Shown here: positions 24,101 through 34,029 of the stretch, in pieces
Position numbering within the stretch: the first letter of the stretch is position 1
Layout of the letters: every line of letters starts with the position of its first letter
Source of the DNA: Anas platyrhynchos
Taxonomy: Eukaryota; Chordata; Aves; Anseriformes; Anatidae
Direction: 5' to 3'
NCBI RefSeq assembly: GCF_047663525.1
Contig: NC_092606.1
Location: 8,368,501-8,432,500 of the forward strand
DNA length: 64,000 nt
Notes under the pieces: model-generated
What the model was told of the DNA's origin: nothing
What the model saw: the letters and a program-made list of their open reading frames with translations, nothing else
The model's database searches: none
Position numbers and translations under genes: made by a program

Positions 24101-24782
24101 GAAGTAAAACACTTCAGACACACATGGCCAAACTTTCATAGCGCTTTACACTGCTGGAAAAGGAGGCTCACACTACATTTAAGTTCAGGTTGTTTTATTT
24201 TGACCAGCATAGAAAGGACGAAAACACCACAACCGCCTGGGGTTCGCCTTCACGCCTCAGCCTGACAGAACAGGGCTGACAGGGGAGGCACCGGGCCAGA
24301 TCTCGCCCGGGCTGGGCCCCGCAGGGCTGAGCGGGGGTTTCTCGCATCCCACCCGCGGTGAGCACCTCGCAGCCAGCCGCCGAGGGGAGGCAGGGGCCGG
24401 ATCCCCTGGGCTCGCCCCATGCACGGCTCCCCCCGACCCCAGCCCCCTCACAGCCGCCCCTGAGGTGAAGCGAGGCGACAGCGCGGCGCGAGCCCCCTTT
24501 CTTCCCGCCCACGGCTCGCCCCGCCCCCCGCCTCTTCCCATTGGCTCCTGCACGCCTAGTCCCGCCCCGCGCCCCGCTCTCCACCAATGGCCGCGCCGCT
24601 CGGCCCTTCCTCCCGCCCACCGCCCGGCTCCATTTTCCCCACCGCCCCGCGCCCCGCGGCCCCCTCAGGCCTCACCAGGGCAGCTCGTAATGGCCGCCGG
24701 CGGCGGGAGCGGGCCCCGGGGCGTCGGCGGGTCCCCGCTTCTCGCCCTGGGCCCCGGCCTTCTCCGCCTCCTCCGCCTCCAT
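18060..24782 (-). CDS. RFC2: RFC2, replication factor C subunit 2 (clamp-loader AAA+ ATPase); 11 exons
   Basis: RFC2 is a small subunit of the RFC1-5 complex that loads PCNA at primer-template junctions, and of checkpoint and cohesion loaders. Exons in transcript order are 24676-24782, 24026-24095, 23329-23370, 22839-22945, 21601-21702, 20931-21031, 20328-20485, 19899-19964, 19313-19393, 18833-18946 and 18060-18170. They total 1059 nt, 352 residues plus TAG; human RFC2 is 354. A short Ala/Glu/Pro-rich leader precedes GHYELPWVEKYRP (RFC box II). Walker A is GPPGTGKTT at 74-82, Walker B with DEAD is at 136-142, and the SRC motif is at 181-183. The C-terminal collar helices (about 250-352) closely follow the human protein. 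All introns are GT-AG and every phase fits. No frameshift or missing key residue is seen. Identity is very secure. Confidence 0.97.
18270..18616. repeat. Tandem duplication, two copies of about 170 bp, in RFC2 intron 10
   Basis: The segment at 18270-18437 recurs at 18445-18616, an offset of 175 bp. Each copy has a poly(A) run, then CATTTTTTGGCAAGAATATT, and ends in GGAGCACGGTGCTTGT. The copies differ at only a few positions, mainly the A-run length and a TATGTATAT variant, so the duplication is recent. Confidence 0.95.
18833..18946 (-). CDS. RFC2: RFC2 exon 10
   Basis: Residues 279-316, from [16 protein letters not shown] to YLKLEFIK. Acceptor TGCACAG, donor AAG|GTCAGT, phase 0. Confidence 0.95.
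19113..19130. repeat. Poly(C)18 tract in RFC2 intron 9
   Basis: Eighteen consecutive C residues on the + strand, read as G18 in the RFC2 transcript, directly followed by a T run. Such a G run can form a quadruplex and is prone to length errors. Confidence 0.9.
19313..19393 (-). CDS. RFC2: RFC2 exon 9
   Basis: Residues 252-278 ([17 protein letters not shown] onward), collar helix. Acceptor ATACAG, donor AAG|GTTGGC, a weak donor. Phase 0. Confidence 0.94.
19899..19964 (-). CDS. RFC2: RFC2 exon 8
   Basis: Residues 230-251 ([20 protein letters not shown]), in the sensor-2/collar transition. Acceptor TTTGCAG, donor AAG|GTTAGT, phase 0. Confidence 0.95.
20328..20485 (-). CDS. RFC2: RFC2 exon 7, SRC motif
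   Basis: Residues 177-229 with [12 protein letters not shown], the RFC-family SRC motif that supplies the arginine finger. Donor CAG|GTAGAA, phase 0 exit. Confidence 0.96.
20931..21031 (-). CDS. RFC2: RFC2 exon 6
   Basis: Residues 143-176: the [19 protein letters not shown] helix and the sensor-1 segment [12 protein letters not shown]. Acceptor TTTCAG, donor G|GTAAGG. Confidence 0.96.
21601..21702 (-). CDS. RFC2: RFC2 exon 5, Walker B
   Basis: Residues 109-142, from [11 protein letters not shown] to the Walker B IIILDEAD. Acceptor TTCCAG, donor AG|GTACGT, phase 2 both ends. Confidence 0.96.
22839..22945 (-). CDS. RFC2: RFC2 exon 4, Walker A
   Basis: Residues 74-108, beginning exactly with the P-loop GPPGTGKTT and ending in LELNASND. 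Donor AG|GTGAGA, phase 0 in and 2 out. Confidence 0.96.
23329..23370 (-). CDS. RFC2: RFC2 exon 3
   Basis: A 42-nt exon for residues 60-73 ([14 protein letters not shown]), directly before Walker A. Acceptor TTCTTAG, donor GTAAGT, phase 0 both ends. Confidence 0.95.
24026..24095 (-). CDS. RFC2: RFC2 exon 2
   Basis: Residues 36-59, covering WVEKYRP and the segment up to VSRLE. A GTGAGC inside the exon (just after Thr54) looks like a donor, but using it would delete VSRLE, which the family has. The true donor is G|GTGTGT at 24025. Confidence 0.93.
24502..24620. promoter_or_regulatory. Paired CCAAT boxes and GC boxes inside RFC2 intron 1
   Basis: An inverted CCAAT (CCCATTGGC, near 24537-24545) and a forward CCAAT (CACCAATGG, near 24580-24588) are about 45 bp apart among GC boxes and the E2F-like octamer. 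They lie downstream of the RFC2 ATG, which is unexpected for the RFC2 promoter itself. Confidence 0.45.
24676..24782 (-). CDS. RFC2: RFC2 exon 1 (coding part)
   Basis: ATG at 24782-24780 opens residues 1-35 plus two bases of Trp36. The frame closes at once in the intron, so only 36 codons are open here. It ends in HYELP of RFC box II. Donor TG|GTGAGG. Confidence 0.93.
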
Positions 24783-24818
24783 CGCGGCGGTGGCGGCTGC
24801 AGCGGGCCCGAGCCCGTC

Positions 24819-24826
24819 TTCCCGCC
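24819..24826 (-). promoter_or_regulatory. E2F-like site upstream of the RFC2 ATG
   Basis: TTCCCGCC on the + strand (GGCGGGAA on the gene strand) matches the E2F consensus, 37 bp above the ATG. E2F control of replication genes is well known. A second identical octamer is at 24502-24509 inside intron 1. Confidence 0.5.
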
Positions 24827-25390
24827 GCCTGCCTGAGGGGAGGAACGCGCTGCGGGCCCGCCTCGTAGGGCGGAGCGGATCCTGCCCCGGCCTCCCGGGG
24901 GTGGGCGCTCAGTGGCCGGGAGCGGGGCTCCGGCAGCTCCGGGGGGTGCCTGGGGTGGGCTGGGGGCTCCATGGGGGCAGGCAGAGCCCTCGGCTCTTCT
25001 GGAGTGTCCCCCCTCTGTGACATGTTGTGTCAAAGCTGTGTGTCCCCCCTCAAGGACATGTTGAGTTGTTTAATAAAAACGCTACTGGATTCGCACCTCA
25101 GGAGAATAAGCCTTTGTTTCTTTTTCATCTAACCACGTTTGTTTCCCCCTATAAAATGAGAACAATAAAAGACACACCACAAAATACCGTGTTATTAGGT
25201 GCAGTTCTGTGAATGTTCAAATTCACGTAGCGGTAGGTACTTGTCCTAAATCCGAGCAGTTCCCGAGGCCTTCGTACATCCCATACTCTGCTCATGTTCA
25301 GCACAATGACGCTTGTTTCGGCTCAGTGAGCGCAGGGTCTGTCCCTCAGTCTGGGCTCTAATCCCTTGGGAATGCTTCTAATTTAAGACT

Positions 25391-25812
25391 GAATCACAGA
25401 ATCACAGAATCGTCTAGGTTGGAAGAGACCTCCGAGATCACCCAGTCCAACCTCTGACCTAACCCTACCCAGTCCTCCACTAAACCATATCACTGAGCTC
25501 TACATCTAAGCGTCTTTTAAAGACCTGCAGGGATGGTGACTCCACCACTTCCCTGGGCAGCCCATCCCAATGCCTCACAACCCTTTCGGTAAAGAAGTTC
25601 TTCCTAATATCCAACCTAAACCGCCCCTGGCACAACTTCAGCCCATTCCCCCTCATCCTCTCGCCAGGCACATGGGAGAACAGACCAACCCCCACCTCGC
25701 TACAGCCTTCTTTAAGGTACTTATAGAGAGCGATAAGGTCGCCCCTGAGCCTCCTTTTCTCCAGGCTGAACAAGCCCAGCTCCCTCAGCCTCTCCTTGTA
25801 AGCCTTGCCTCA
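25391..25812 (-). mobile_element. CR1 LINE 3' fragment, anseriform-like
   Basis: The - strand carries the end of the CR1 ORF2 reading frame (25773-25480), with the signature [20 protein letters not shown] short 3' UTR follows, ending in the CR1 terminal repeat (ATTCTGTG twice). The reading frame is intact over this fragment, which suggests a fairly young 5'-truncated copy. Confidence 0.93.
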
Positions 25813-27145
25813 CCGGTATGAGGCAGGAGCCTGGAGCCCATCGTGCTTGGAGCCCTGCATGAGCAGTGATGCTCTTCAACGGGGAGGACTTCCTATCGCT
25901 GGCCGCAACATTTGCATCCCGGTGTCATTGTCAGCACTTGTCCCTTGGCGTTGTGAGGCTGGCACGTGAGCGTTCAGCCTTTGGAACGGGTTCAGCCCGT
26001 GGCCTGACAGCGATGGAGTCTGCTGGGTTTCTCACAAGGCTTCAAAACTCCGGAGGGTGAAGTTTCCATTGCGCAAAGAGCAGCTTTCTATCTGGGTTTT
26101 GTGTAGGCAGGATAGTCAATGGTTAAATCTTGTTTTGTATATTTTTTATTAATAGCTGTACGCTGCTCCTGGTGGTTTTGTGGTGTTTCATAAAGGCAAA
26201 TTTGTGGGTGGTCTGCAGCCTTTACATGCCTGTCTGAATTAACTGTGGATTAACTTCACCTCCACTAGAGGTAAAGTAGAAAACTAAGCAAAGACATAAT
26301 TATGTCGTATGTCATACAAGGACAAGGCAGCTAGCTTTTATTCCAATATTCATACTGTTCTAGCACACATACTGGATGAATACACCTCAAACTCAACTGT
26401 GTTACTCCTGTCTTTGGATTTAACCTACTGCAGAAGCCAACAGGAGACAGTGAAATATTGCAGCTGCGTACAGCACTGCTGGTCATAGCAGTCTGTCAAT
26501 ACAACGTGCTGGTCATGCTTTGGTTTCTTGCCAAGTTAAACAGTTGTTATGCTCTTAGGAAGTACCAGCCTCCAGATAAGATACAATTTTCCTGGCCAGC
26601 GTTAATTCTCTCATTATATGTGGAGGATTACTGCTGATAAGCACCCAACGGGCTGTTAGAAAGATAATTCATAAGAATTGTTGCAGAGAGCCTGATGACA
26701 GATTTTGTGATACGTTTCTGCTAACCAATTGCAATATGTGTTTCTGGGGAGCACAATCCTCTAAAACACTGCAGCCTCTGAGCAGGCAGTAACTCCTCAT
26801 GTATCAGTGACACTGTAGTCTGTCAGACATGGCACGAGTATTTATTGAGGGCATGATGATATTAAGAAGGATGTGTGGCAGGTGGATGGGAATACCTGAG
26901 CTGAAAGCTTTAAAAACTGTCTCTCCCAAGTTGTGAACTGTCGATACTGTCTGTCTGAGATCACAGGAGACATCCAGGGTAAAATGAGTTCCAAATTCAG
27001 TGCTGACATGGCAGAGCTCTTTTGATGTGTTACCAACAGTGCCTGAATACACATGCACGCAGAGGATGTACTGTATTATCCTGAAAGGAGGATGGCCCTG
27101 AATTTAAGGCAGTTTCTTCTGACCTACTTCCTTCCCACCCAAAAG

Positions 27146-27255
27146 ATATATATGTATCTAAAAAAAAAAAAAAAAAAAAAAAACAAAAAAAAACCACACA
27201 TATAGATATATATATATGTATCTATATATATATGTATCTATAAAAAAAAAAAAAA
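27146..27255. repeat. Poly(A) and TA/TATG microsatellite
   Basis: A run of over 20 A residues is followed by TATATATGTATC repeats and another A run. AT-only DNA like this is prone to slippage and to assembly error. Confidence 0.9.
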
Positions 27256-27334
27256 GCTTACTAAGTATCTGTGATCAGTACATGGTACAGATACAGATAA
27301 CAGCTTTTTGCTAATGATTTAGTTAGCAAGAGGA

Positions 27335-27801
27335 ATGCTCTTCGATGTGTTCAGACAGCATCTACTATCAGTAATGGAGATCACCATGAGAGAAATAAGT
27401 AGAGATCTTGTGGTTATCCCAGGAGCAAGGGTGACCCAGCTGCAGGTGCTTGATACAGGGAACGAGTCCTTTAAAGACCATGTGGAGACTCCTCTCAGCT
27501 TGGCTACAGTCAGGAGCTTCTACTCTAAGCCCTATGGGGAAATGAAAGCCCAATGCAAGAGGTTTTGTCAGGGGGCTGGGTAAATGCAGAAAGCATTTGT
27601 TTTGCTGTTTTGCATGCTATGGCTGGTGAAACTGAAGGTAGTTTTGTTTTGAGTTTGAACAAGAAGCAGAAACTGCTGGAGATAGCAAAAGTAAGGCAAG
27701 AGTTGAAGACAGCAAAGAGCTCCCATGATGAAATGATGATGGTGGACGTGAGGTGTAAAACCCCAAAGGCAATAGAAATAATGAATAAGAGAAGAAACTA
27801 G
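27335..27801 (+). pseudogene. Relic of a pogo/Tigger-like DDE transposase
   Basis: The frame at 27335-27583 reads FRQHLLSVMEI..., then DLVVIPGARVTQLQVLD and ESFKDHVE. This resembles the stretch of pogo/Tigger and JRK-like DDE transposases that reads roughly F-R-x-HL...D-x-x-VIPGG-x-T-x-QLQ-x-LD...N-x-x-FKDH. A further open segment at 27553-27801 in another frame may be downstream remnant. No terminal inverted repeats were found. It is too short and broken to be active. Confidence 0.5.
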
Positions 27802-30800
27802 CTTCAACCAAGCATTAGTGAAAAGTATGCATCAGTACTGTATATTTGTTACAGATAAATAATAAATATATATATATATATCTTATAGACAATGTTTGTG
27901 GGAGGGAGGGGAGAAATGTATATTATTCAAAGTGATTTCGCTTTTGAGTTAAAAAAATAAATAAATAAAGCAGTGAGTTTGTCTTACTATTATTAGTAGG
28001 GCTAACATGGCTATACGTTACCCAGCAAGTCTATGATGCCAGGGGCTGAGACTTTAAATGACACTGTTAAGAGAAATGCAAAGTTCCCTTGGCTGTTTGC
28101 TCTCCATCCCCAGCAGCCCTGCAGTCTCAGTGAAAGCCGCCACCTCCTATTGCAGCGTGCTGTTGTTGTTCGGCAGCCACAAGTAGGTCACGTAGCACAG
28201 ATGGCCTTGCTGCCAGGGAAATGCAGAGTCTGCAGTCCCCTCTGAGGCTGCTCCCTGCTCTCCCTCTCCCCTTTTCACACTGCTAGCTTGGAGAGAGGGG
28301 AATGAATTCTGATGCTACCAACAATTTTCTCTCGTGTTCATTGAGGCTGAAAGCATAAAGTGAAGCTGGGAGAAATACCAGGAGTGCAAATAACGATGGG
28401 CTGGTTAGAAGGGAGGCTGGACTGGTGCTTGATGAAATACGGCATTACTGCATCAGGGTGTTTCCTGAGCCTGGCATGTCTGCTCCCAGAATGACAAGGG
28501 CCTGGGTTCCTGCAGAGCTGCTGTGCTTGGCCTCTACGTGGAAAAAAAAAAACGGAGATGATGGTGTCAGGATGTGCAGGTTATTTGTCCTTGTTCTTGC
28601 AGCACCACAGCATCCCTCTGTTCATGTGCTTTTCTGCAGACTGTCCCTGGAAGGTGTGGCTGTGCTGATCTGAGCTATGTGTTCTGCTTAAACCTTTTTC
28701 CTACATATAATGGCTGAGGTCACACATTTGTACACTGCCATACCCTGGTTTATTTCCCAGTCCATGTCCTCAGCCCTCCTCTCATGTTAGCATCTCCAGT
28801 TGCTGTGGAGCAATGGCAGCTCACCCAAACAGACTGGGTAAATACAGCACGACATCTGCCTGCTCTGCTACCTGAACGCTTTCATTTATGGCATCTCATT
28901 GCTCTTTACATTTTCATAAAGTACCTGACCATGTTTTTTTTTTATGCTGCCACATAAAATTATAAGCAGTATGCTTCTCAGTCTGCGGTTAAGCAGTTCG
29001 TTCTGCTAGAAGTGAGGGAGGTCACAGACCACAATGAAAGAGAAGCTGGGAAGACCAATTTAAGGTAGTTGCTATCAGGAGGCTCTAATATTAAAAATAA
29101 AATACAATAAAACACAATTACAATTCTTTCCTATAAGCATCTAAAAACACTTTAATGAGTGGATTTAGATCATCATAATTTTAATTGAGGGAAGCTTTAT
29201 TATGATTTTATGTGGGTGCTGAGGAATGAGTGCTTTGCACCGGGCTGTGATAACAGGATTCAGGAGCAGTCACCTGCTGCTCTTACTTTTCTGCTCTTTG
29301 GCTGCTTGACGTCTAACAGTGTAATTGAAATTTCCTTAATTTTCTGGTTTTGTTCGCAGGGTGTAGCAGAGAACTGCGTGTCCAGTGCAGGAGCAGGCAT
29401 GTGGTTTCAGCTTTAGTCAGCAGAGGGAGTCCGGACACCTGTGTTAGGAGCCACCAGGGTCATCGGTGACAGCTAAAAGAGCAGGCTCCCTCCTGGAACC
29501 CCTCTTTTGTCTGCAGGAAAGGAATTCAAGCCTTCAAGCCTACATTTTCCTAGAAGCCAAACTGCAGCTGTTGGCTGCTAACGCTGTTGACTAAGCTAAA
29601 ATTGTTGGAGAGGGGAATAACTGTGCGTGCCATTTCTCCCTTTTGCAGCAGTCCCTTTGAGCCTCTGGCTGCTTGCACCTGCAGCTTGGGGCTGGTGTGG
29701 AGCTGCCCCTTTCCTCCTCTGTCAGGATCTGGTGTCACCACAGGGACTGTAGCAGGGCTCTAACTGCATGAAAACCTGGCTCTGAGGCTGGCACAGAGCC
29801 TCCCTTTCACCGAGTAAGCTGAGGAAGCAGTTGTGTGCATGCCTGGTGTTGCAAAGGGGGTTCCTGCAGCAGAGCCTTGCTGGGGCTCCCTCACACAAGA
29901 GGAAGGAACTTGATGAAGAAGAAAAAAACCGATGGCTCTGTGGTCTGTGAGCTGCCTGCTTAAAGGCTCAGCTGTGAGCTGTTGCAAAACCAGAAATAGA
30001 TTTGGGGGCTGTATCACTAAGCTGTGATGAATGGTAATATCAAATAGACATGGAAGCAGACAGCCTGGGTTCATCTATTCTTTTGCCAACATGCCACTTT
30101 GTGTGTGTTTTCAGACATAACACTTGGCCTCATGGCCTCTGTTATCCCATAATAATGGGAATGTGGATAGTCATTTGATTGATGTTAGAAACTGCAAAAG
30201 AACTTTTCAACAGAGTTAATACAAAGCATTTATTTATTTTTATTTTTATTTTTAAATAATTATGCTATTGCTTGACTTTTGCTCAGGTGCAGTGCAGCCG
30301 TGATATGGCATGATTCTTCTGTTCCATGCATTTGTAGTTTTTTGTGTTCCTTCCTTACATCAACAGTCTGGCAATATTCTCCACCAACTGCCCCCAGCTG
30401 GTACTGCATGACATTATGCAATTCATTCCAGTTGTGTGTAGTGTCCAAAATGCTGGCCAAAACTTGACCAGTGTCCTTGTTCAGCAGAATGAAACAGAAT
30501 AAATCTTAAATAATACTTGTTTGTGTTCATTTTCTGTATGTCAAAGATGAAAATACAGTAATGTCATTGTTTATCAGGAGCCCAAGAAATATCAGGGAGT
30601 AGCAGTCTGGATTCCTTCAAGTCTGCAGTGCTTGGATTTTGAAGTGTCAGAAGGAAGGGCTGCAACATGCAAATCAGGAAGTTCTTTAAGAGTAAAGGAG
30701 GAATTGAGCAAAAGATGAGGTAGGGTGGAGTCTGGCTTGCTCGTGAAGTGTTAATGATAGAGGATGAGTGAAAAATCTGACAAATAAAAACATAATTATC

Positions 30801-33101
30801 TTCAAACTGCTGTGCATACCAGTGAATTTTATTCCAAATGTTTAGTGTTTTTTTTTTTTGTTGTTTTTTTTTTTTACAGACTTACAAGGAAAAATAGGAC
30901 ATGCTCTGCGTACTTGTTGTAGTGGCTGTGTATCAATTTAGGATTTAAACAATGATTTGGTAGTAGTCTTAATATTACCATATTAATTGCAATTTTAAGA
31001 CTACAACATAACACTGAAATATGCACTCAGACTTAATTCCAAAAGTAAATGACCCATGAACCTTTCCCTGGTCTGGGAGAACATGAAAGGAAGCAGTCCT
31101 GAATTACTGGGTGAAGCTGGATTAATTCTGCTTTATGGGGTTAAAGTCAAGCAAAACCCAGGTGCTGCATGCAGTGGGGATCACAGCTGGCAGCAGCCCA
31201 GGGGGGTGCCAGGTGGCCCTGGTGCTCCATGCAGCATCATTCAAATGAGAAGCACCAGGATGCTTCCGTGGAGGTAAATCTGGATATTAGCCCTGCAACC
31301 CAGGTGCTGTTCTTCTTGGGCCAACTCCCTAAATTTAGGGTCACCTGTCTACATTTCCCAATTCAAGGCATTTGTTATTCATTGCTGCTAGTGCTACTGT
31401 ATTGAACTGAAGTTATCACAGGTGAGAAGTTTGAGAGATGGGGAATGGGGAGAAGTTTCTCATAACTGCATTAGTCACCCAGGTATTGCCCCTTCCAAGT
31501 GAACAAACAGTATCAGATGGGTCCTTGCTGACTGAGACTCGCCTGCAGGTTTGAGCAGGCAGATTGGAGTGGCTTCTGGGCACAGTGACTTCCTGGAAAA
31601 TCCCCGATTTCCCTGCTCCCATTGTAATGGGACTTTACTCTGAAACAGAAAGCCAACAGAACAAGTTCCAACGTTGAGAGAGCTCTATTTAAGCAGCAGG
31701 GTAATTTATCACTGAACTGATACAGCGTTTATGTGCTATGTAAGAATACAGGATGTCATAAACCAAATCAGACAATTTGCCTGTATTTTCTCTTATGCAG
31801 TAAATCTTGCTTTAATGGTGTGTCAAAGTAACAGTTATGCTAATTGAGTAAACTCAAGCATTAGTTACCTATCTCTTCTTTTGTAATGTTTATTTTTACT
31901 TGCACTTTCTCAAAGCAGCTTTAACCGTAGCAGAAATACCTAGAAGTCTTCTTTATTTCATGTATCCAAAAGCACCTAAGTGTACTTTGGTTGCAGAGAA
32001 GCTGTGCATCGTCAGCTTCCACAGTTGTTGCTATAACTTTAATGCTGAAGGTAACAGGATAACCAAATTTCTGATGTCAGAATTAGCATGGAGGGTCTCA
32101 TGTGCCACCCTGAAACCACTTTTTACATATGATTTTTATATACATATTTTTTTTGTATTTTTACTATGACTTTTTAAAATATATTTTTGTTTGATAAATT
32201 GACAAGATGTCTTTTGTATATAGGCAGATAACAAAACATAAGTTTCTACAATTATGGGTTCTATATCAGATTTTGTAAAATGCTTTTGGTGTCCCTAAAG
32301 ATAAATACAAGACTATTATAATCGTCATTAGGCATCAGAGGCCAGACAGGTACTATGATACTGTACACGTAGCATAAACATCTGCGCTGTGAGGATTTGT
32401 TCAACTTTTTAATGAAAGTTTTGTTTCCTAATAAGTTGAATTTTAGTGAAACCTTTCAAGAGGTTTGGATTAAAAAATAATAATAATAAAATCTGTTTAA
32501 ATCGGCTTCTGGTTACAGCACTTAAACTATTTCATCTTGAAGTTCTTAAATTTTTTTTTGTAATCTATTGTAAATATTTGTGACTAAGTTTTGTTGAGCT
32601 GGGATTCAGGATGCAAACACTGGTAATGGAAAAATCGATGGTGTCTGACAAGCCGTGAGCCCTGGCTCTGGAGGCTGCCATTTCGGATAGCAGCACTGAC
32701 TTTGCCTGCCTGAACTTGTAAGATTACACAACAAATGTGTAGTTCTAGTCCTACGGGAGTGCAGGAGAAAATTCACATTCATTTCAACAAATTTAATTCG
32801 GGGGTTGTCTTTAGTTTTTGTTTTGTTTTGTTGTTGTTATTGTTGCTTTTTAAATTTTCCTGCAACAGCAATCTCAGGTGATGCTTGCACTGCTAGAGAG
32901 TCACTTTCTCATTCTCCCACCCATCATACCATAAAAAGCCCTTCAAATACTAATTTATTCTTGATCTAATCCCACCACGTGTCAGAGTTAATCCATATGT
33001 TTCACAGCCACCCAGGAGAACTTTCCACATCAAATGTTGGCATTACTAAATGAAAGTTAGCTGATGCATCCCAGGGCATATTTCTTTGCCTCTCCTGATT
33101 T

Positions 33102-33155
33102 GTTTGTTTGCTTGTTTTTGGTTTTATTTGTTTGTTTGTTTTTCTATATATTTTT
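33102..33155. repeat. (GTTT)n repeat
   Basis: Imperfect tandem TTTG units on the + strand, embedded in a T-rich stretch. Confidence 0.8.
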
Positions 33156-33714
33156 TTTGCCTTGTTTTTCCCTTCCTTTCATTCTGACTGCCCTGCTATG
33201 GCTTGTTTCTCATTTGCTTAGGCCCCCTTGTAGGGGATGTTTTCTGGGGACTAATATTCATTAGATTGTAATTAAGACAACTAAGTATGGATGTTAATGT
33301 AAAATATTACGTTTATTTTGTAGTTTTCTTGAGATAAACCTTCTCCTGCATGTGTCCTCCTTTAGGAAGTCTGTCAAAGTAATAGGTAGCTTCTTTCTTT
33401 CCCTGCAGGTTCCAGAAATCTGCAAGGAGAAGTTGAGCCTTCTCAGAAAAGGCTTTTCGAGTCCTGTGCAAAATAATTAGAGCTCAGAAACAGTTGTCCC
33501 TGATGGTAAGACATGAAATTAGGAACAGCCGGTGTTGTATAAGTGTCAGGATTCCCCCCATGAGGAGACTGATGGCTGCCCCTTTGCAAACGATCAGAGT
33601 TGACAAGACACTTCTGCATCTCCAGTCAGGGGCGGACAAATGACATCTGCATCTTCGTATGTCTGCTCAGGAAAGTGAAGGATTGCAGGCAGGAGATTGT
33701 TTACTGATGTTCCT

Positions 33715-34028
33715 AGAATCACAGAATGGTTTGGGTTGGGAGGGATCCTAAAAAACACCTAATTCCAGCCCCTGCCATGGGCAGAGACACCTCCCACCTC
33801 ACCAGATTGCTCAAAGCCCCATCCAGCCTGGCCTTGAGCACCTCCAGGGATGGGGCAGCCACAGCTGCTCTGGGCAACTTGTGCCAGTGCCTCACCACCC
33901 TCTGAGTGAAGAATTTCTTCCTTATACCTAATCTCAATGTACCATTTTTTAGTTTAAAGCCATTACACCCTGCCCTATCCCTACACTCCCTGACAAAGAG
34001 CCCCTCCTCAGCTTTCCTGTAGGCCCAC
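33715..34028 (-). mobile_element. CR1 LINE 3' fragment, older subfamily
   Basis: The - strand encodes the CR1 ORF2 tail (around RVVRHWHKLPRAAVAAPSLEV). It ends at the + strand start AGAATCACAGAATGG, the complement of the CR1 3' end. Its divergence from the copy at 25391 shows a different subfamily. Confidence 0.92.
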
Positions 34029-34029
34029 A

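Larger units (their letters stand above)
24240..25000 (-). promoter_or_regulatory. RFC2 CpG island and promoter region
   Basis: A dense GC- and CpG-rich block surrounds the RFC2 start codon at 24782. The likely transcription start lies just above 24782. The region contains several GC boxes (CCGCCC) and E2F-like elements. No TATA box is seen, as is usual for housekeeping replication genes. Confidence 0.75.
25815..33714. other. Gene-poor intergenic DNA beyond RFC2
   Basis: No gene was recognised. The stretch holds a transposase relic, several A/T microsatellites and an AT-rich block at about 31880-32640 that resembles 3' UTR sequence (Pumilio-like TGTAAATA at 32569-32576) but has no attached coding exons that I can find. 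Confidence 0.5.

Noticed and set aside
24556..25023. Long - strand frame over the RFC2 promoter
   Set aside because: It is not in the RFC2 frame, and is GC-rich low complexity.
30260..30460. A hydrophilic - strand open frame
   Set aside because: It begins right after a stop and has no splice context, homologue or neighbour that supports it.
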